Source: an uncultured Clostridia bacterium (GTDB lineage Bacteria > Bacillota > Clostridia > Christensenellales > Borkfalkiaceae). Taken from it: a DNA stretch of 9,393 nt. A program made the position numbers and the translations under genes. The stretch lies in assembly GCA_947177495.1 (NCBI GenBank), contig CAMWUS010000040.1, positions 1 through 9,393 of the forward strand, read 5' to 3'. The notes under the pieces were generated by a model that was not told the origin of the DNA, searched no databases, and saw only the letters and a program-made list of their open reading frames with translations. This document shows positions 1 to 6,869 of this stretch, one piece after another (the stretch's first letter is position 1; each line of letters opens with the position of its first letter).

Positions 1-433
1 TCTGATAATAACGACACGGAAGCGGTGCGCGCCAGTCTACGATTTCCAAATTGACTTCCCCTTTCTTGCCGATATAATAGCTGTTGTAGCCCTCTTTCTC
101 GTCGGTTACGTCCATGCGGGCGAAATACGGCTCAGAGAAAAAGCATTTATAGGCGTTGAGTTTTTTCGTCTCCGACGCGATTTCCGCATTCTTTTCTAAA
201 ATAGTGCGGTAGTCCTCCGCGGAATAACTTTCCCGCCCTCTGATTTCGGCGATTTCCGCTTTAAGCGCGAGAATACGCCCGCGAATACGGGCAACGTAGA
301 ACGACTTCAAGCAGGAAAGAACGGCGGCGAGGTGCTCCTCTTCGTACGCCGTTTGCTTCTCTTCGTCGAGCAAAGCGAGATACCACGCTTTATCCGCGTC
401 GATTTTTGGATCGAGTTTGTCCTTCGGCGTCAT
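1..433 (-). CDS. HelD/HelR-like RNA polymerase-associated SF1 helicase, N-terminal part (runs off window)
   Basis: This is the first 144 codons of an ORF that continues past the window edge. The ATG is preceded by a strong AAGGAGG site four bases upstream. Residues about 15-95 are charged and helical (many E, K, L and A), as expected of the N-terminal antiparallel coiled coil that HelD proteins insert into the RNA polymerase secondary channel. Next come the family landmarks SEPYFARMDV (100-109), YYIGKKG (119-125) and VDWRAPL (132-138), which lead into the first helicase domain of UvrD-like HelD proteins. Known members use ATP to remodel or recycle stalled RNA polymerase in the cytoplasm. The Walker motifs lie outside the window, so ATPase competence cannot be judged. 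The upstream natB-like gene ends at a strong terminator, so this gene probably has its own promoter. Confidence 0.82.
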   Translation of the reverse strand, partial: MTPKDKLDPKIDADKAWYLALLDEEKQTAYEEEHLAAVLSCLKSFYVARIRGRILALKAEIAEIRGRESYSAEDYRTILEKNAEIASETKKLNAYKCFFSEPYFARMDVTDEKEGYNSYYIGKKGEVNLEIVDWRAPLPCRYYQ

Positions 434-463
434 ACCCCCTCCTTGCTTAAGCCATTATATGTA

Positions 464-492
464 ATAATACCATATTCTACGAAAAATAGCAT
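464..492 (-). promoter_or_regulatory. Possible extended -10 promoter for the HelD-like gene
   Basis: On the minus strand TGGTATTAT (472-464) fits an extended -10 (TGn plus TATTAT). The hexamer 17 bases upstream (ATGCTA, 492-487) matches TTGACA at only three positions, which an extended -10 can tolerate. A second TATAAT at 459-454 has no acceptable -35 at normal spacing. The rest of 434-550 is AT-rich leader with no other recognisable element. Confidence 0.35.
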
Positions 493-550
493 GGTTTTTC
501 TAAAAGTTTTTTATCGGAAAAAGTATTTTTTGTTGTTCCCCATCGCAAAG

Positions 551-583
551 CAAAACTCCCCCTGCGGTATTCGCAGGGGGAGT
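551..583 (-). terminator. Rho-independent terminator after the NatAB-like operon
   Basis: A perfect 12-bp inverted repeat (555-566 with 572-583, arm ACTCCCCCTGCG, 5-base loop) lies 15 bases after the natB-like stop. It is followed on the minus strand by TTTTGCTTTG. The GC-rich stem and T-rich tail are typical of intrinsic termination. It separates the exporter block from the HelD-like gene. Confidence 0.85.
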
Positions 584-598
584 GCGTTTATAAAGTGA

Positions 599-1744
599 TT
601 ACGAACCGAACATAATGCGTTCGCTGGAAAACATTTTGGAAATGGCAAACACCAACAGCGCAGTGTACACGAGGTTGACGCCGACGGAAACAAAAGTCTG
701 CCAAATCATCATACTGCCCGTGAGAATGCTCTGCATACACACCACCGCATTGAGTACGGGCACGACTACGATCCAATCGCCGATACCGCTAATAAAGGCG
801 GACACGATAGAGAGCACCATGGTGAGAATCATCACCACGCTCGTATAAGCGGAAGCCTCTTTTACCGATCTCGCATAGGTGGAAACGACAGACACAAGCG
901 ATACGATGAGCGGCACTACGCTGAGGATAAGCAGGAACAAAGCGAGATAGCTAACAAACCCGAAGCTCGTCATGAACCCGCCGATCGACATTCCCATGAG
1001 CTTGGGCAAAGACAAAATTACCCCGAGGAAGCTCGACGTCGCGCCGATTGCCGAGATACAGCTGAGCGGAATTATTTTTCCAAGCGCTACGTCGGAACGC
1101 CGCGCGGACGTGATAAGAATGGTTGCAAGCGTGCCCCGCTCTTTCTCCCCCGCAACCGATTCGAGCGTAACGCTCATGCACGCGGAGAAAATGAAGATGA
1201 CCACAAGGAAGGGCAACAGCCCGCTCATCATGGAAGTCACAATATCGGTGTCCGTAGCATAGTTGTGCGGTACGATATTGAACTTGTTGCTGATTTGCTG
1301 TTCGTAAAGGTCGAACGCCGTCGTCGCCAACTGGTAAAAAGCAAGGCTGCCCTCGTCCGCCGCATTATAGTAAATGACGATTGCGGGCGCAGATTCGCCG
1401 CTTGCGGGAGTGTAGTTTGCCATCTTTTCGTCGAAGTCTTCGGAGAACACGACGAGCGCAGTCGCCTCGCCCTCTTCCACCTGCTTTTTCGCAGCTTCGA
1501 TATCCTCGGCGGGCGTCATCTTCCACCCGTCGCCGACCACCTCTTCCACCATCGTGCCGAGCGCGGATTCCCCGCTTACGTACACGTGAAAGCTGTACCC
1601 CGTCTCGTCTTCACCCCAAAGAGCGCTACCCAAAATGGAATAAATGCAGAAGATGAGAAGCCCGGGAATGAGCATGGTAATAATCAAACGCGGGTCGTGA
1701 AAGAAACGGTGAAATTCTTTTTTCATGAGTGCAAGTAATTTCAT
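599..1744 (-). CDS. ABC-2 type permease, NatB-like
   Basis: This is the 381-aa membrane subunit of an ABC exporter. A cytoplasmic amphipathic start (KKEFHRFFHDPRL, 8-20) precedes the first membrane segment (about 20-41). A large extracytoplasmic domain spans about 42-170, and further membrane segments lie near 173-195, 221-246, 262-287, 301-320, 325-342 and 350-369. The conserved NatB-family loop AGEKERGTLATIL (198-210) follows the second segment. Its ATG overlaps the stop of the upstream ATPase gene (ATGA), and an AAGGGGG site lies inside the end of that gene, so translation is probably coupled. B. subtilis NatAB exports sodium, but this family also covers transporters of unknown substrate, so only the architecture is secure. 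The protein is full length and appears intact. Confidence 0.85.
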   Translation of the reverse strand: MKLLALMKKEFHRFFHDPRLIITMLIPGLLIFCIYSILGSALWGEDETGYSFHVYVSGESALGTMVEEVVGDGWKMTPAEDIEAAKKQVEEGEATALVVFSEDFDEKMANYTPASGESAPAIVIYYNAADEGSLAFYQLATTAFDLYEQQISNKFNIVPHNYATDTDIVTSMMSGLLPFLVVIFIFSACMSVTLESVAGEKERGTLATILITSARRSDVALGKIIPLSCISAIGATSSFLGVILSLPKLMGMSIGGFMTSFGFVSYLALFLLILSVVPLIVSLVSVVSTYARSVKEASAYTSVVMILTMVLSIVSAFISGIGDWIVVVPVLNAVVCMQSILTGSMMIWQTFVSVGVNLVYTALLVFAISKMFSSERIMFGS

Positions 1745-2547
1745 AGTTCATCCCCCTTCACGTTTTTGTAAATTTCGAAGAATTTGCTCTCCAAGGTATC
1801 GCCCGCGCAAATGTCCTCCAAGGTGCCGTCGGCGACCGACTTTCCGTCGATGATGATGCTCACCCTGTCGCACAGCTTTTCCACAAGCGAGAAAATGTGC
1901 GTAGACAAAATAATGCTCTTGCCCATGTTTTTCAGTTCGGCAAGGAAGTCGGTAACCACCTTGGCGGTGAGCACGTCCAACCCGTTGGTAGGCTCGTCGA
2001 AAATGATGACGTCGGGATCGTGTACGATAGACACAACAAGCGAGATTTTCTGCTTCATGCCCGTGGACAAATCTTTCACGCGCACCTGCGCGAATTTATC
2101 GATGCCGAAACGGGAGAACAGCTCCGTCTTGCGTTTTTCTATCGTGTCTTTGTCTACGCCGTGCATTTCCCCGAAAAAGCGGAACAGATAGTCGGGCGTA
2201 AAAAATCCGTCGAGCTTTAACTCGCTCGTCATGAACCCGATTTTGTCACGCACCTTTTGCGGTTCTTTAAGCACCGAGCACCCGCACACGAACGCATCAC
2301 CCGCGTCGGGGCGGATGAGCGTGGAGAGAATGCGCAGAGTGGTCGTCTTGCCCGCGCCGTTGGGTCCGAGCAAGCCGTAGATTTGCCCGCGGTAGGCGGA
2401 AAAGCTCAATCCGTCTACGGCGGTCTTTCTCGTAATGCCCGTCTTTTCTATTTTCTGCTGTTTCCGCGAGAGCGTAAAAGTCTTTCTCAACCCTTCCGCC
2501 CGCACGATTTCTTCCCCCATTTCGGGAAAAATTGCTTGCTCTGTCAT
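1741..2547 (-). CDS. ABC transporter ATP-binding subunit, NatA-like
   Basis: This is the 268-aa ATPase that would energise the adjacent NatB-like permease at the inner face of the membrane. Visible motifs are Walker A GPNGAGKT (61-68), a degenerate ABC signature LSTGMKQ (160-166, S-T-G-M in place of S-G-G-Q), Walker B VIIFDEP (180-186), D-loop GLD (189-191) and the H-loop histidine in STH (217). At the Q-loop position the sequence reads GFMTSELKLD (104-113) with no glutamine; the same replacement appears usual for NatA-like proteins, from memory. The start is placed at ATG 2547 because GGAGG sits six bases upstream. A TTG four codons earlier overlaps that site and is unlikely to be used. A near-consensus promoter lies about 40 bases upstream of the start. 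Confidence 0.87.
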   Translation of the reverse strand: MTEQAIFPEMGEEIVRAEGLRKTFTLSRKQQKIEKTGITRKTAVDGLSFSAYRGQIYGLLGPNGAGKTTTLRILSTLIRPDAGDAFVCGCSVLKEPQKVRDKIGFMTSELKLDGFFTPDYLFRFFGEMHGVDKDTIEKRKTELFSRFGIDKFAQVRVKDLSTGMKQKISLVVSIVHDPDVIIFDEPTNGLDVLTAKVVTDFLAELKNMGKSIILSTHIFSLVEKLCDRVSIIIDGKSVADGTLEDICAGDTLESKFFEIYKNVKGDEL

Positions 2548-2586
2548 AAGCCCCTCCAAACGAAATTCAACGCAAATTACAATTTA

Positions 2587-2615
2587 ATTCTATTCCGCCC
2601 TCTTCGCATTGTCAA
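2587..2615 (-). promoter_or_regulatory. Sigma-A type promoter for the NatAB-like operon
   Basis: On the minus strand there is TTGACA (2615-2610), a 17-base spacer, then TAGAAT (2592-2587), one mismatch from TATAAT. An A-rich stretch lies just upstream of the -35. Transcription would start near 2580, giving a leader of about 33 bases. It lies in the 107-base gap after the preceding permease gene. That gap shows no convincing terminator, so read-through from the upstream exporter operon may add to expression. Confidence 0.8.
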
Positions 2616-2654
2616 TAGTTTTTTTTGGTGATTTTTGCGGCTTTTCCGTAAAAA

Positions 2655-3569
2655 TTACGAAGAATGAACTTTTTTCGAACGCTTCTTCCACGGACTTGCA
2701 ACGAGCAAGATATATAATCCAATCAAGAGCACAACGGTAATCGATATAATGAGATAGCACGCCCACTCGGGAACGGCGTTGTCGAAGAAGGAAATCACGC
2801 AATCGAAGCCCTCTCTCGTCCTCTGGGCGTAAACGTCGCCGCCCGCAAGCCCCGAACAAATTTCGTCGATTGCGCCGCCCATAAAGTGCTCGTGCAAAAG
2901 CGAAGTTCCGTATGTGCCGGGCAGGAAGGAAAGCGTTTTCCCGATTGCGTCTGCAAGGGAAGCAATCGGCATATACGCGCCGCATAAAAAGCCGTAAGCC
3001 GCCGACACGATAACTTCCACCGCCGTAATTCCGCCCTGCGATTTTAAAAACTTGCACACGATGGAAGAGAGCGAAGTGCCGAACAGCACCAACAAAACCG
3101 TGTCGAGAATGGTAAGCACGACGTCGGTAAACGTGAGATACCACCCCACAATGGCAAGGTAGATATATCCCACCACGAGCGCAACGGAACAGACGAGCAA
3201 AGTCACGAGCGCAGTCGCAATATAGTACCCGAGCGCGAGCTGATAATGCTTGACGGGAGACACGCAAAAGTCGGCGTATCTGTCCGTCATCTTGTCCTGC
3301 ACCATTACGCAGTTTGCGGTAAAGGCGATGCTGACCGCACTCACCGCAAGCAGGGAGGACATCAGCCACCCGCCCGCAAAACCGTTTACAAGCCTGCTTT
3401 CGATTTCAACTCCTTCGAATACGCTCAACAGGCTGTCTTTATACACGCCGCCAAGGAATGCAACGAACAGGAAAAACAGAATGATCGGAGCGATGAGCGA
3501 AGAGAAAAACAAACCCTTATCTTTAAAATACAACTTACAGTTGCGTACAATCAAATCTTTCAGCGTCAT
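2655..3569 (-). CDS. ABC-2 type permease (DrrB/YadH-like exporter subunit)
   Basis: This 304-aa protein has six predicted membrane segments, at about 21-41, 66-88, 111-135, 148-172, 181-205 and 271-291, and a basic C-terminal tail (KKRSKK, 295-300). Between the last two segments is an extracytoplasmic loop of about 60 residues. The pattern of a short N-terminal helix (LIVRNCKLYFKDK) and six helices is the ABC-2 permease fold used for export of drugs, lipids or polysaccharides. The ATG overlaps the ATPase stop codon (ATGA), and GGAGGAG lies five bases upstream inside the ATPase gene, so the two subunits are probably translationally coupled. The substrate cannot be read from the sequence. A bacteriocin or polyketide self-protection role is possible, but no biosynthetic genes are nearby. 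Confidence 0.83.
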   Translation of the reverse strand: MTLKDLIVRNCKLYFKDKGLFFSSLIAPIILFFLFVAFLGGVYKDSLLSVFEGVEIESRLVNGFAGGWLMSSLLAVSAVSIAFTANCVMVQDKMTDRYADFCVSPVKHYQLALGYYIATALVTLLVCSVALVVGYIYLAIVGWYLTFTDVVLTILDTVLLVLFGTSLSSIVCKFLKSQGGITAVEVIVSAAYGFLCGAYMPIASLADAIGKTLSFLPGTYGTSLLHEHFMGGAIDEICSGLAGGDVYAQRTREGFDCVISFFDNAVPEWACYLIISITVVLLIGLYILLVASPWKKRSKKVHSS

Positions 3570-4486
3570 CTCTTCTCCTCCGCACCCGTTGCGCCGATGC
3601 TCTTGCCCGTTACGCGCAGGAACACATCGTCCATTTTGCCTTTGGTAATTTCGTAATCGCGAAACAGCTTGGGGTGTTTGAGCACAAGCTCCGTCGCCTC
3701 CGCCGTGTTTTTCACTTCCAAACGGAAGGCTTCCCCTACGCGCTCCACGCTCGCGCCGAGCACCGCAAGCTCTTCTTCGCTTGCGCCGTAAAAGGTGATA
3801 TAGTCGCCCGTATAGGTATTTTTGAGTTCCAACGGCGTGGCGTCGGCAAGGATTTTACCGCCGTCGAGAATGACGACTCTGTCCGCGTCCGCCGCCTCTT
3901 CCATGTAGTGCGTGGTGAGAAACACCGTCATTTCCCGCTCCTTGCGCAGGCGGTGAACGATGCTCCAAACGGACTGCCGCGTCTGCGGGTCGAGCCCCGT
4001 CGTCGGCTCATCGAGAATGAGAATTTCGGGATCGTGCACGAGAGCGCGCGCAATGTCTACCCGCCGCCGCTGTCCGCCCGAGAGCTTGCCCACGGGACGG
4101 CGCAACAGCTCGCTAAGGTCGAATAGCTCGGTAAGCTTTTCGAGCTGTGCCCGCCACTTTTCGCCGTGAATACCGTACAGCGAAGCGCGGTATTTGAGGT
4201 TGTCGGCAACCGTTAAAGGCGCGTCGAGCACGCTCGACTGAAACACGACGCCCAGCCTGCGCTTCACCTCGTCCGCATGCCCGTCGAGCGACATTCCGTC
4301 AATCGTCACGCTTCCGCCGTCTGCGGGTTGTCTGCCGCAGAGAATGGAAATAGTCGTGCTTTTTCCCGCACCGTTTACACCGAGAAAGGCGAAAAATTCG
4401 CCCTTCTTCACGGTAAAGGAAATATCGTCTACCGCCTTTACCTCGCCGTAATATTTTTTTAAATGTTCGATTTCTATGATATTCAT
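3566..4486 (-). CDS. ABC transporter ATP-binding subunit (DrrA/CcmA-like, drug-export type)
   Basis: This 306-aa ATPase is the partner of the overlapping ABC-2 permease. All canonical motifs are present: Walker A GVNGAGKS (36-43), Q-loop glutamine at 83 (VVFQSS), signature LSGGQRRR (135-142), Walker B ILILDEP (155-161), D-loop GLD (164-166) and H-loop histidine 193 (TTH). After the nucleotide-binding domain (about 1-225) comes a C-terminal extension of about 80 residues, as in DrrA-type exporters, ending with the family-like MDDVFLRVTG (285-294). The start at 4486 has only a weak AGG-type ribosome site nine bases upstream, although the promoter is a perfect consensus. Translation initiation may therefore limit output. 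No regulator gene is adjacent. Confidence 0.87.
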   Translation of the reverse strand: MNIIEIEHLKKYYGEVKAVDDISFTVKKGEFFAFLGVNGAGKSTTISILCGRQPADGGSVTIDGMSLDGHADEVKRRLGVVFQSSVLDAPLTVADNLKYRASLYGIHGEKWRAQLEKLTELFDLSELLRRPVGKLSGGQRRRVDIARALVHDPEILILDEPTTGLDPQTRQSVWSIVHRLRKEREMTVFLTTHYMEEAADADRVVILDGGKILADATPLELKNTYTGDYITFYGASEEELAVLGASVERVGEAFRLEVKNTAEATELVLKHPKLFRDYEITKGKMDDVFLRVTGKSIGATGAEEKR

Positions 4487-4522
4487 TTGGTTTACCTAAT
4501 CTTAATAGAGGAAGCGACTACT

Positions 4523-4550
4523 ATTATAACACTACCCCCCCCCGTGTCAA
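4523..4550 (-). promoter_or_regulatory. Perfect-consensus promoter with a poly-G spacer for the DrrAB-like exporter
   Basis: On the minus strand the -35 is TTGACA (4550-4545) and the -10 is TATAAT (4528-4523), both perfect, with a 16-base spacer. Nine of the spacer bases are a continuous G run. Transcription would begin near 4516, giving a leader of about 30 bases. Gain of one G would give the optimal 17-base spacing and loss of one would give 15. Confidence 0.85.
4535..4543. repeat. Homopolymeric tract, nine C on plus strand (nine G on minus)
   Basis: An uninterrupted 9-base mononucleotide run lies wholly between the -35 and -10 elements of the promoter at 4523-4550. Tracts of this length are prone to slipped-strand mispairing and also to sequencing error. 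Confidence 0.9.
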
Positions 4551-4580
4551 GGGTTTTTTCGCGTTATCCCGACCGGTTTT

Positions 4581-4614
4581 TACAAAAGGAAGCTCGCAGA
4601 AACCTGCGAGCTTT
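4581..4614 (-). terminator. Hairpin terminator after the LRR lipoprotein gene
   Basis: A perfect 10-bp inverted repeat (4590-4599 with 4604-4613, arm AAGCTCGCAG, 4-base loop) begins about five bases after the lipoprotein stop. The minus-strand tail is TCCTTTTG, an imperfect U-tract, so termination may be incomplete. It is placed to end the galE-lipoprotein transcript upstream of the exporter promoter. Confidence 0.75.
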
Positions 4615-4618
4615 GTAC

Positions 4619-5728
4619 TTAGTTCGTAGCGTTAATATGAAGGTGTATCGGGTCGCCCTCTTTCTGGTTCCAGAACTCGCCTTGTTCGACCTCGTCCCAC
4701 TGCGTTTGCGTTCCCGCGAAGTAGAGATCCGCCAAAGCGTTACAACTCGAAAACGCAAAAGCACCGATGTTTTTCAGCGTGGCAGGAAGCGAAACCGCTT
4801 GCAACGCCGCGCAACGCTCGAACGCGCTTTTTGCAATCGTTTCGACCGCGTTGCCGAACTTTATCGTGCTGAGCGAAGTGCAACCCGCAAAACCGTCTAC
4901 GTCGATAAGGCTGTCAGGCAAGACGATATTGTTCAGGCTTTCGCACCCGCCAAACGCGCCGCTTCCTATCGTTTGAAAGCCCTGCGGGAATTCGAACGTT
5001 TTCAGCTTCTTACAATCGCTAAACGCTCCGTTTGCAATTTCAACAAGCTTGCTCTCGTCCGAAACAATCACCTCTTCCAACGCACCGCAGAAGATAAACG
5101 CCTGAAAATCGATTTTCTTCACGCTGTCCGGCACCGTTACGCTTTTTAAAGCGGTACAGCTTTCGAACAAGTGGTCGTTAATGGCAGGAATACCCTGCGG
5201 CAAAACCATTTCTTTCAACGCAGTACACCCTTTGAAAACGGCGCTTCCAAGCTCCTCGGTATGCGCGCCGAAGGTAACGCTTTCAAGTGCGGTACAACCG
5301 CTAAACGCTCTGTCCTCGATTTTGGTTACCGTATCGGGAATAACGACGCTCTTAATCGCTGAGTTCTCGAACGCTCTCTCCGAAATCGCAATCACGGGTT
5401 CGTAGACATAGTAAGAAGGAATTACAATTTGCGCTTCAGTAGCCGTGCCCAAACCCGTTACGGCGTATCCGCCGCCGTGTAGATATTGCAGTTCCAAGCC
5501 CTGCGTGTACCCCACAACGTATCCGCAAACGGTGCAAACGCCGTCCACGGGAGTATGCGCCTCTTCGTCGTAATACGCTTGGCATTCGGCACAAACTTTG
5601 AAATGTTCGCTGTCGTTCCGCCGCATTGTGTTACCCGAATGGGTGTGCCCGCCGTCGCAGGCAGTAAGCGCAAACACGCTAGTCACGGCGGCAAACAGCA
5701 CGCAAGTAATCAAAAATTTCCGTTTCAT
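4619..5728 (-). CDS. BspA-type leucine-rich-repeat surface lipoprotein
   Basis: This is a 369-aa predicted lipoprotein. A basic start (MKRK), a hydrophobic stretch and the lipobox LTAC put the lipid-bearing cysteine at residue 24. Next is a short histidine- and cysteine-rich module with two CxxC pairs (Cys46/49 and Cys65/68; CAEC, CTVC), which could bind zinc. Residues about 111-345 form roughly ten LRR_5 (BspA/Treponema pallidum type) repeats of about 23 residues, with the recurring core AFxxCxxLxxVxxPxxxxxI. The array ends in the common closing segment YFAGTQTQWDEV (336-347). Such proteins sit on the outer face of the membrane and are linked to adhesion or ligand binding; the ligand here is unknown. 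GGAG lies seven bases before the ATG, and the gene starts 15 bases after galE, so the two are probably co-transcribed. Repeat 8 (about 274-296) is slightly shortened. Confidence 0.85.
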   Translation of the reverse strand: MKRKFLITCVLFAAVTSVFALTACDGGHTHSGNTMRRNDSEHFKVCAECQAYYDEEAHTPVDGVCTVCGYVVGYTQGLELQYLHGGGYAVTGLGTATEAQIVIPSYYVYEPVIAISERAFENSAIKSVVIPDTVTKIEDRAFSGCTALESVTFGAHTEELGSAVFKGCTALKEMVLPQGIPAINDHLFESCTALKSVTVPDSVKKIDFQAFIFCGALEEVIVSDESKLVEIANGAFSDCKKLKTFEFPQGFQTIGSGAFGGCESLNNIVLPDSLIDVDGFAGCTSLSTIKFGNAVETIAKSAFERCAALQAVSLPATLKNIGAFAFSSCNALADLYFAGTQTQWDEVEQGEFWNQKEGDPIHLHINATN

Positions 5729-5743
5729 GTTTTTTCTCCGTAG

Positions 5744-6757
5744 TTACTTTGAATAGCCGTTGGGGTTGTTTTTCTGCCAGTTCCACTGGTCGCGGCACAT
5801 CGCTTCGAGGTCGAGCTCCACCTTCCAACCGAGCTCTTTTTCCGCCTTTTCGCTGGAAGCGTAGCAGGCGGCAATGTCGCCCGCGCGGCGCGGCTTGATT
5901 TGGTAAGGAAGCTCCTTTCCGCACGCCTTGGAGAACGCTTTCACCATGTCGAGCACGCTGTATCCGTTGCCCGTACCGAGGTTAAAGATATGAACGCCTG
6001 CGTCCTTCATCGCCTTGATTGCCGCAACGTGTCCCTTTGCAAGGTCCACGACGTGGATATAGTCGCGCACACCCGTGCCGTCGGGCGTATTGTAATCGTT
6101 GCCGAACACGCCGATGCACTGCAATTTCCCGCTCGCAACCTGCGCCACGTAGGGCATCAAGTTGTTGGGAATGCCCTTGGGGTCTTCGCCGATCAGCCCG
6201 CTCTCGTGCGCACCGACGGGATTGAAGTAGCGCAAAAGCACCAAATTCCAGCTGTTGTCGCCTACCCACAAATCTTTTAAAATTTGCTCCTGCATGGCTT
6301 TGGAAGTGCCGTAAGGGTTGGTCGTGGGGTTCAACTTCGTTGTCTCTTTCAAGGGCAGTTCTTCGGGATCGCCATACACGGTTGCCGAGGAAGAGAACAC
6401 GAAATTCTTCACGCCGAATTCCCGCATGACTTCGAGAAGCACGAGCGTAGAAACCAAATTGTTGTCGTAATATTCGAGGGGTTTTTGCACGCTCTCACCC
6501 ACGGCTTTTAAACCCGCAAAGTGAATGACCCAATCGATTTTATGCTTTTTGAAGATTTTGACCAAGGCGGCGCGGTCGCGCACGTCCTTTTTGTAGAAAG
6601 TTACTTTCTTGCCCGTGATTTGCTCCACGCGGCGAAGAGATTCCTCTTTGGAATTCGCAAAATTGTCGACGACGACTACGCCGTAGCCCTCGCTTAATAG
6701 CTCCACTACCGTGTGCGAGCCGATATAGCCCGCTCCGCCCGTTACCAAAACGTTCAT
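5744..6757 (-). CDS. galE: UDP-glucose 4-epimerase
   Basis: This enzyme interconverts UDP-galactose and UDP-glucose using bound NAD in the cytoplasm, feeding the Leloir pathway and surface glycan synthesis. The 337-aa length is standard for GalE. The Rossmann NAD-binding motif is GGAGYIG (7-13). The catalytic Ser124 lies in SSSATVYG (122-129), and the catalytic Tyr149 and Lys153 lie in YGTSK (149-153); these positions match the numbering of the E. coli enzyme as I recall it. Other family segments seen are RYFNPVGAH (176-184), RDYIHVVDLA (231-240) and FNLGTGNGYSV (258-268). AAAGGAG lies eight bases upstream of the ATG. The 112-base AT-rich gap upstream may hold a promoter, and the LRR lipoprotein gene follows closely. 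Confidence 0.96.
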   Translation of the reverse strand: MNVLVTGGAGYIGSHTVVELLSEGYGVVVVDNFANSKEESLRRVEQITGKKVTFYKKDVRDRAALVKIFKKHKIDWVIHFAGLKAVGESVQKPLEYYDNNLVSTLVLLEVMREFGVKNFVFSSSATVYGDPEELPLKETTKLNPTTNPYGTSKAMQEQILKDLWVGDNSWNLVLLRYFNPVGAHESGLIGEDPKGIPNNLMPYVAQVASGKLQCIGVFGNDYNTPDGTGVRDYIHVVDLAKGHVAAIKAMKDAGVHIFNLGTGNGYSVLDMVKAFSKACGKELPYQIKPRRAGDIAACYASSEKAEKELGWKVELDLEAMCRDQWNWQKNNPNGYSK

Positions 6758-6869
6758 GATGATTTCTCCTTTTAAATGTTTGCGTCTATGATAACATATC
6801 AGAATTTATCCGTATATATCTATTTTTATCAAATATCTATAAATTCTTATCATTATTACAACTGCTTTT
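6758..6869 (-). other. AT-rich intergenic region before galE with a possible weak promoter
   Basis: This 112-base gap separates the esterase from galE. The best promoter-like reading on the minus strand is TTGATA (6833-6828) followed about 18 bases on by TAAATT, which is not convincing. No intrinsic terminator is visible after the esterase, so galE may be reached by read-through from the galK promoter. A spaced inverted repeat lies inside the gap. Confidence 0.4.
6801..6847. repeat. Spaced 9-bp inverted repeat upstream of galE
   Basis: AGAATTTAT (6801-6809) and its exact reverse complement ATAAATTCT (6839-6847) flank a 29-base AT-rich interval. It could be a paired operator or a looped binding site. 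In DNA this AT-rich, chance occurrence is also plausible. Confidence 0.5.

Noticed and set aside
2548..2559. TTG start four codons upstream of the NatA-like ATPase
   Set aside because: The TTG overlaps the GGAGG site that serves ATG 2547, and nothing suitable lies upstream of the TTG.
2616..2654. Possible terminator between the two exporter operons
   Set aside because: Only a three-bp core (CGG/CCG) flanked by T5/A5 is found, with a mismatch and no T-run after it on the minus strand.
2590..3369. Minus-strand open frame of 259 codons overlapping the DrrB-like permease
   Set aside because: It is out of frame with the six-helix permease, is rich in Arg and Cys, and runs through the NatAB promoter. 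It is a frame shadow.
4463..5149. Plus-strand open frame of 228 codons
   Set aside because: It is antisense to the LRR lipoprotein and the exporter promoter. It has a strongly basic, low-complexity translation and no ribosome site, so it is a shadow of the real gene.
4700..5400. Regularly spaced similar segments that could suggest a direct-repeat or CRISPR array
   Set aside because: The periodicity of about 69 bases is the coding of the 23-residue LRR units. The DNA repeats are imperfect and in frame, with no spacer structure.
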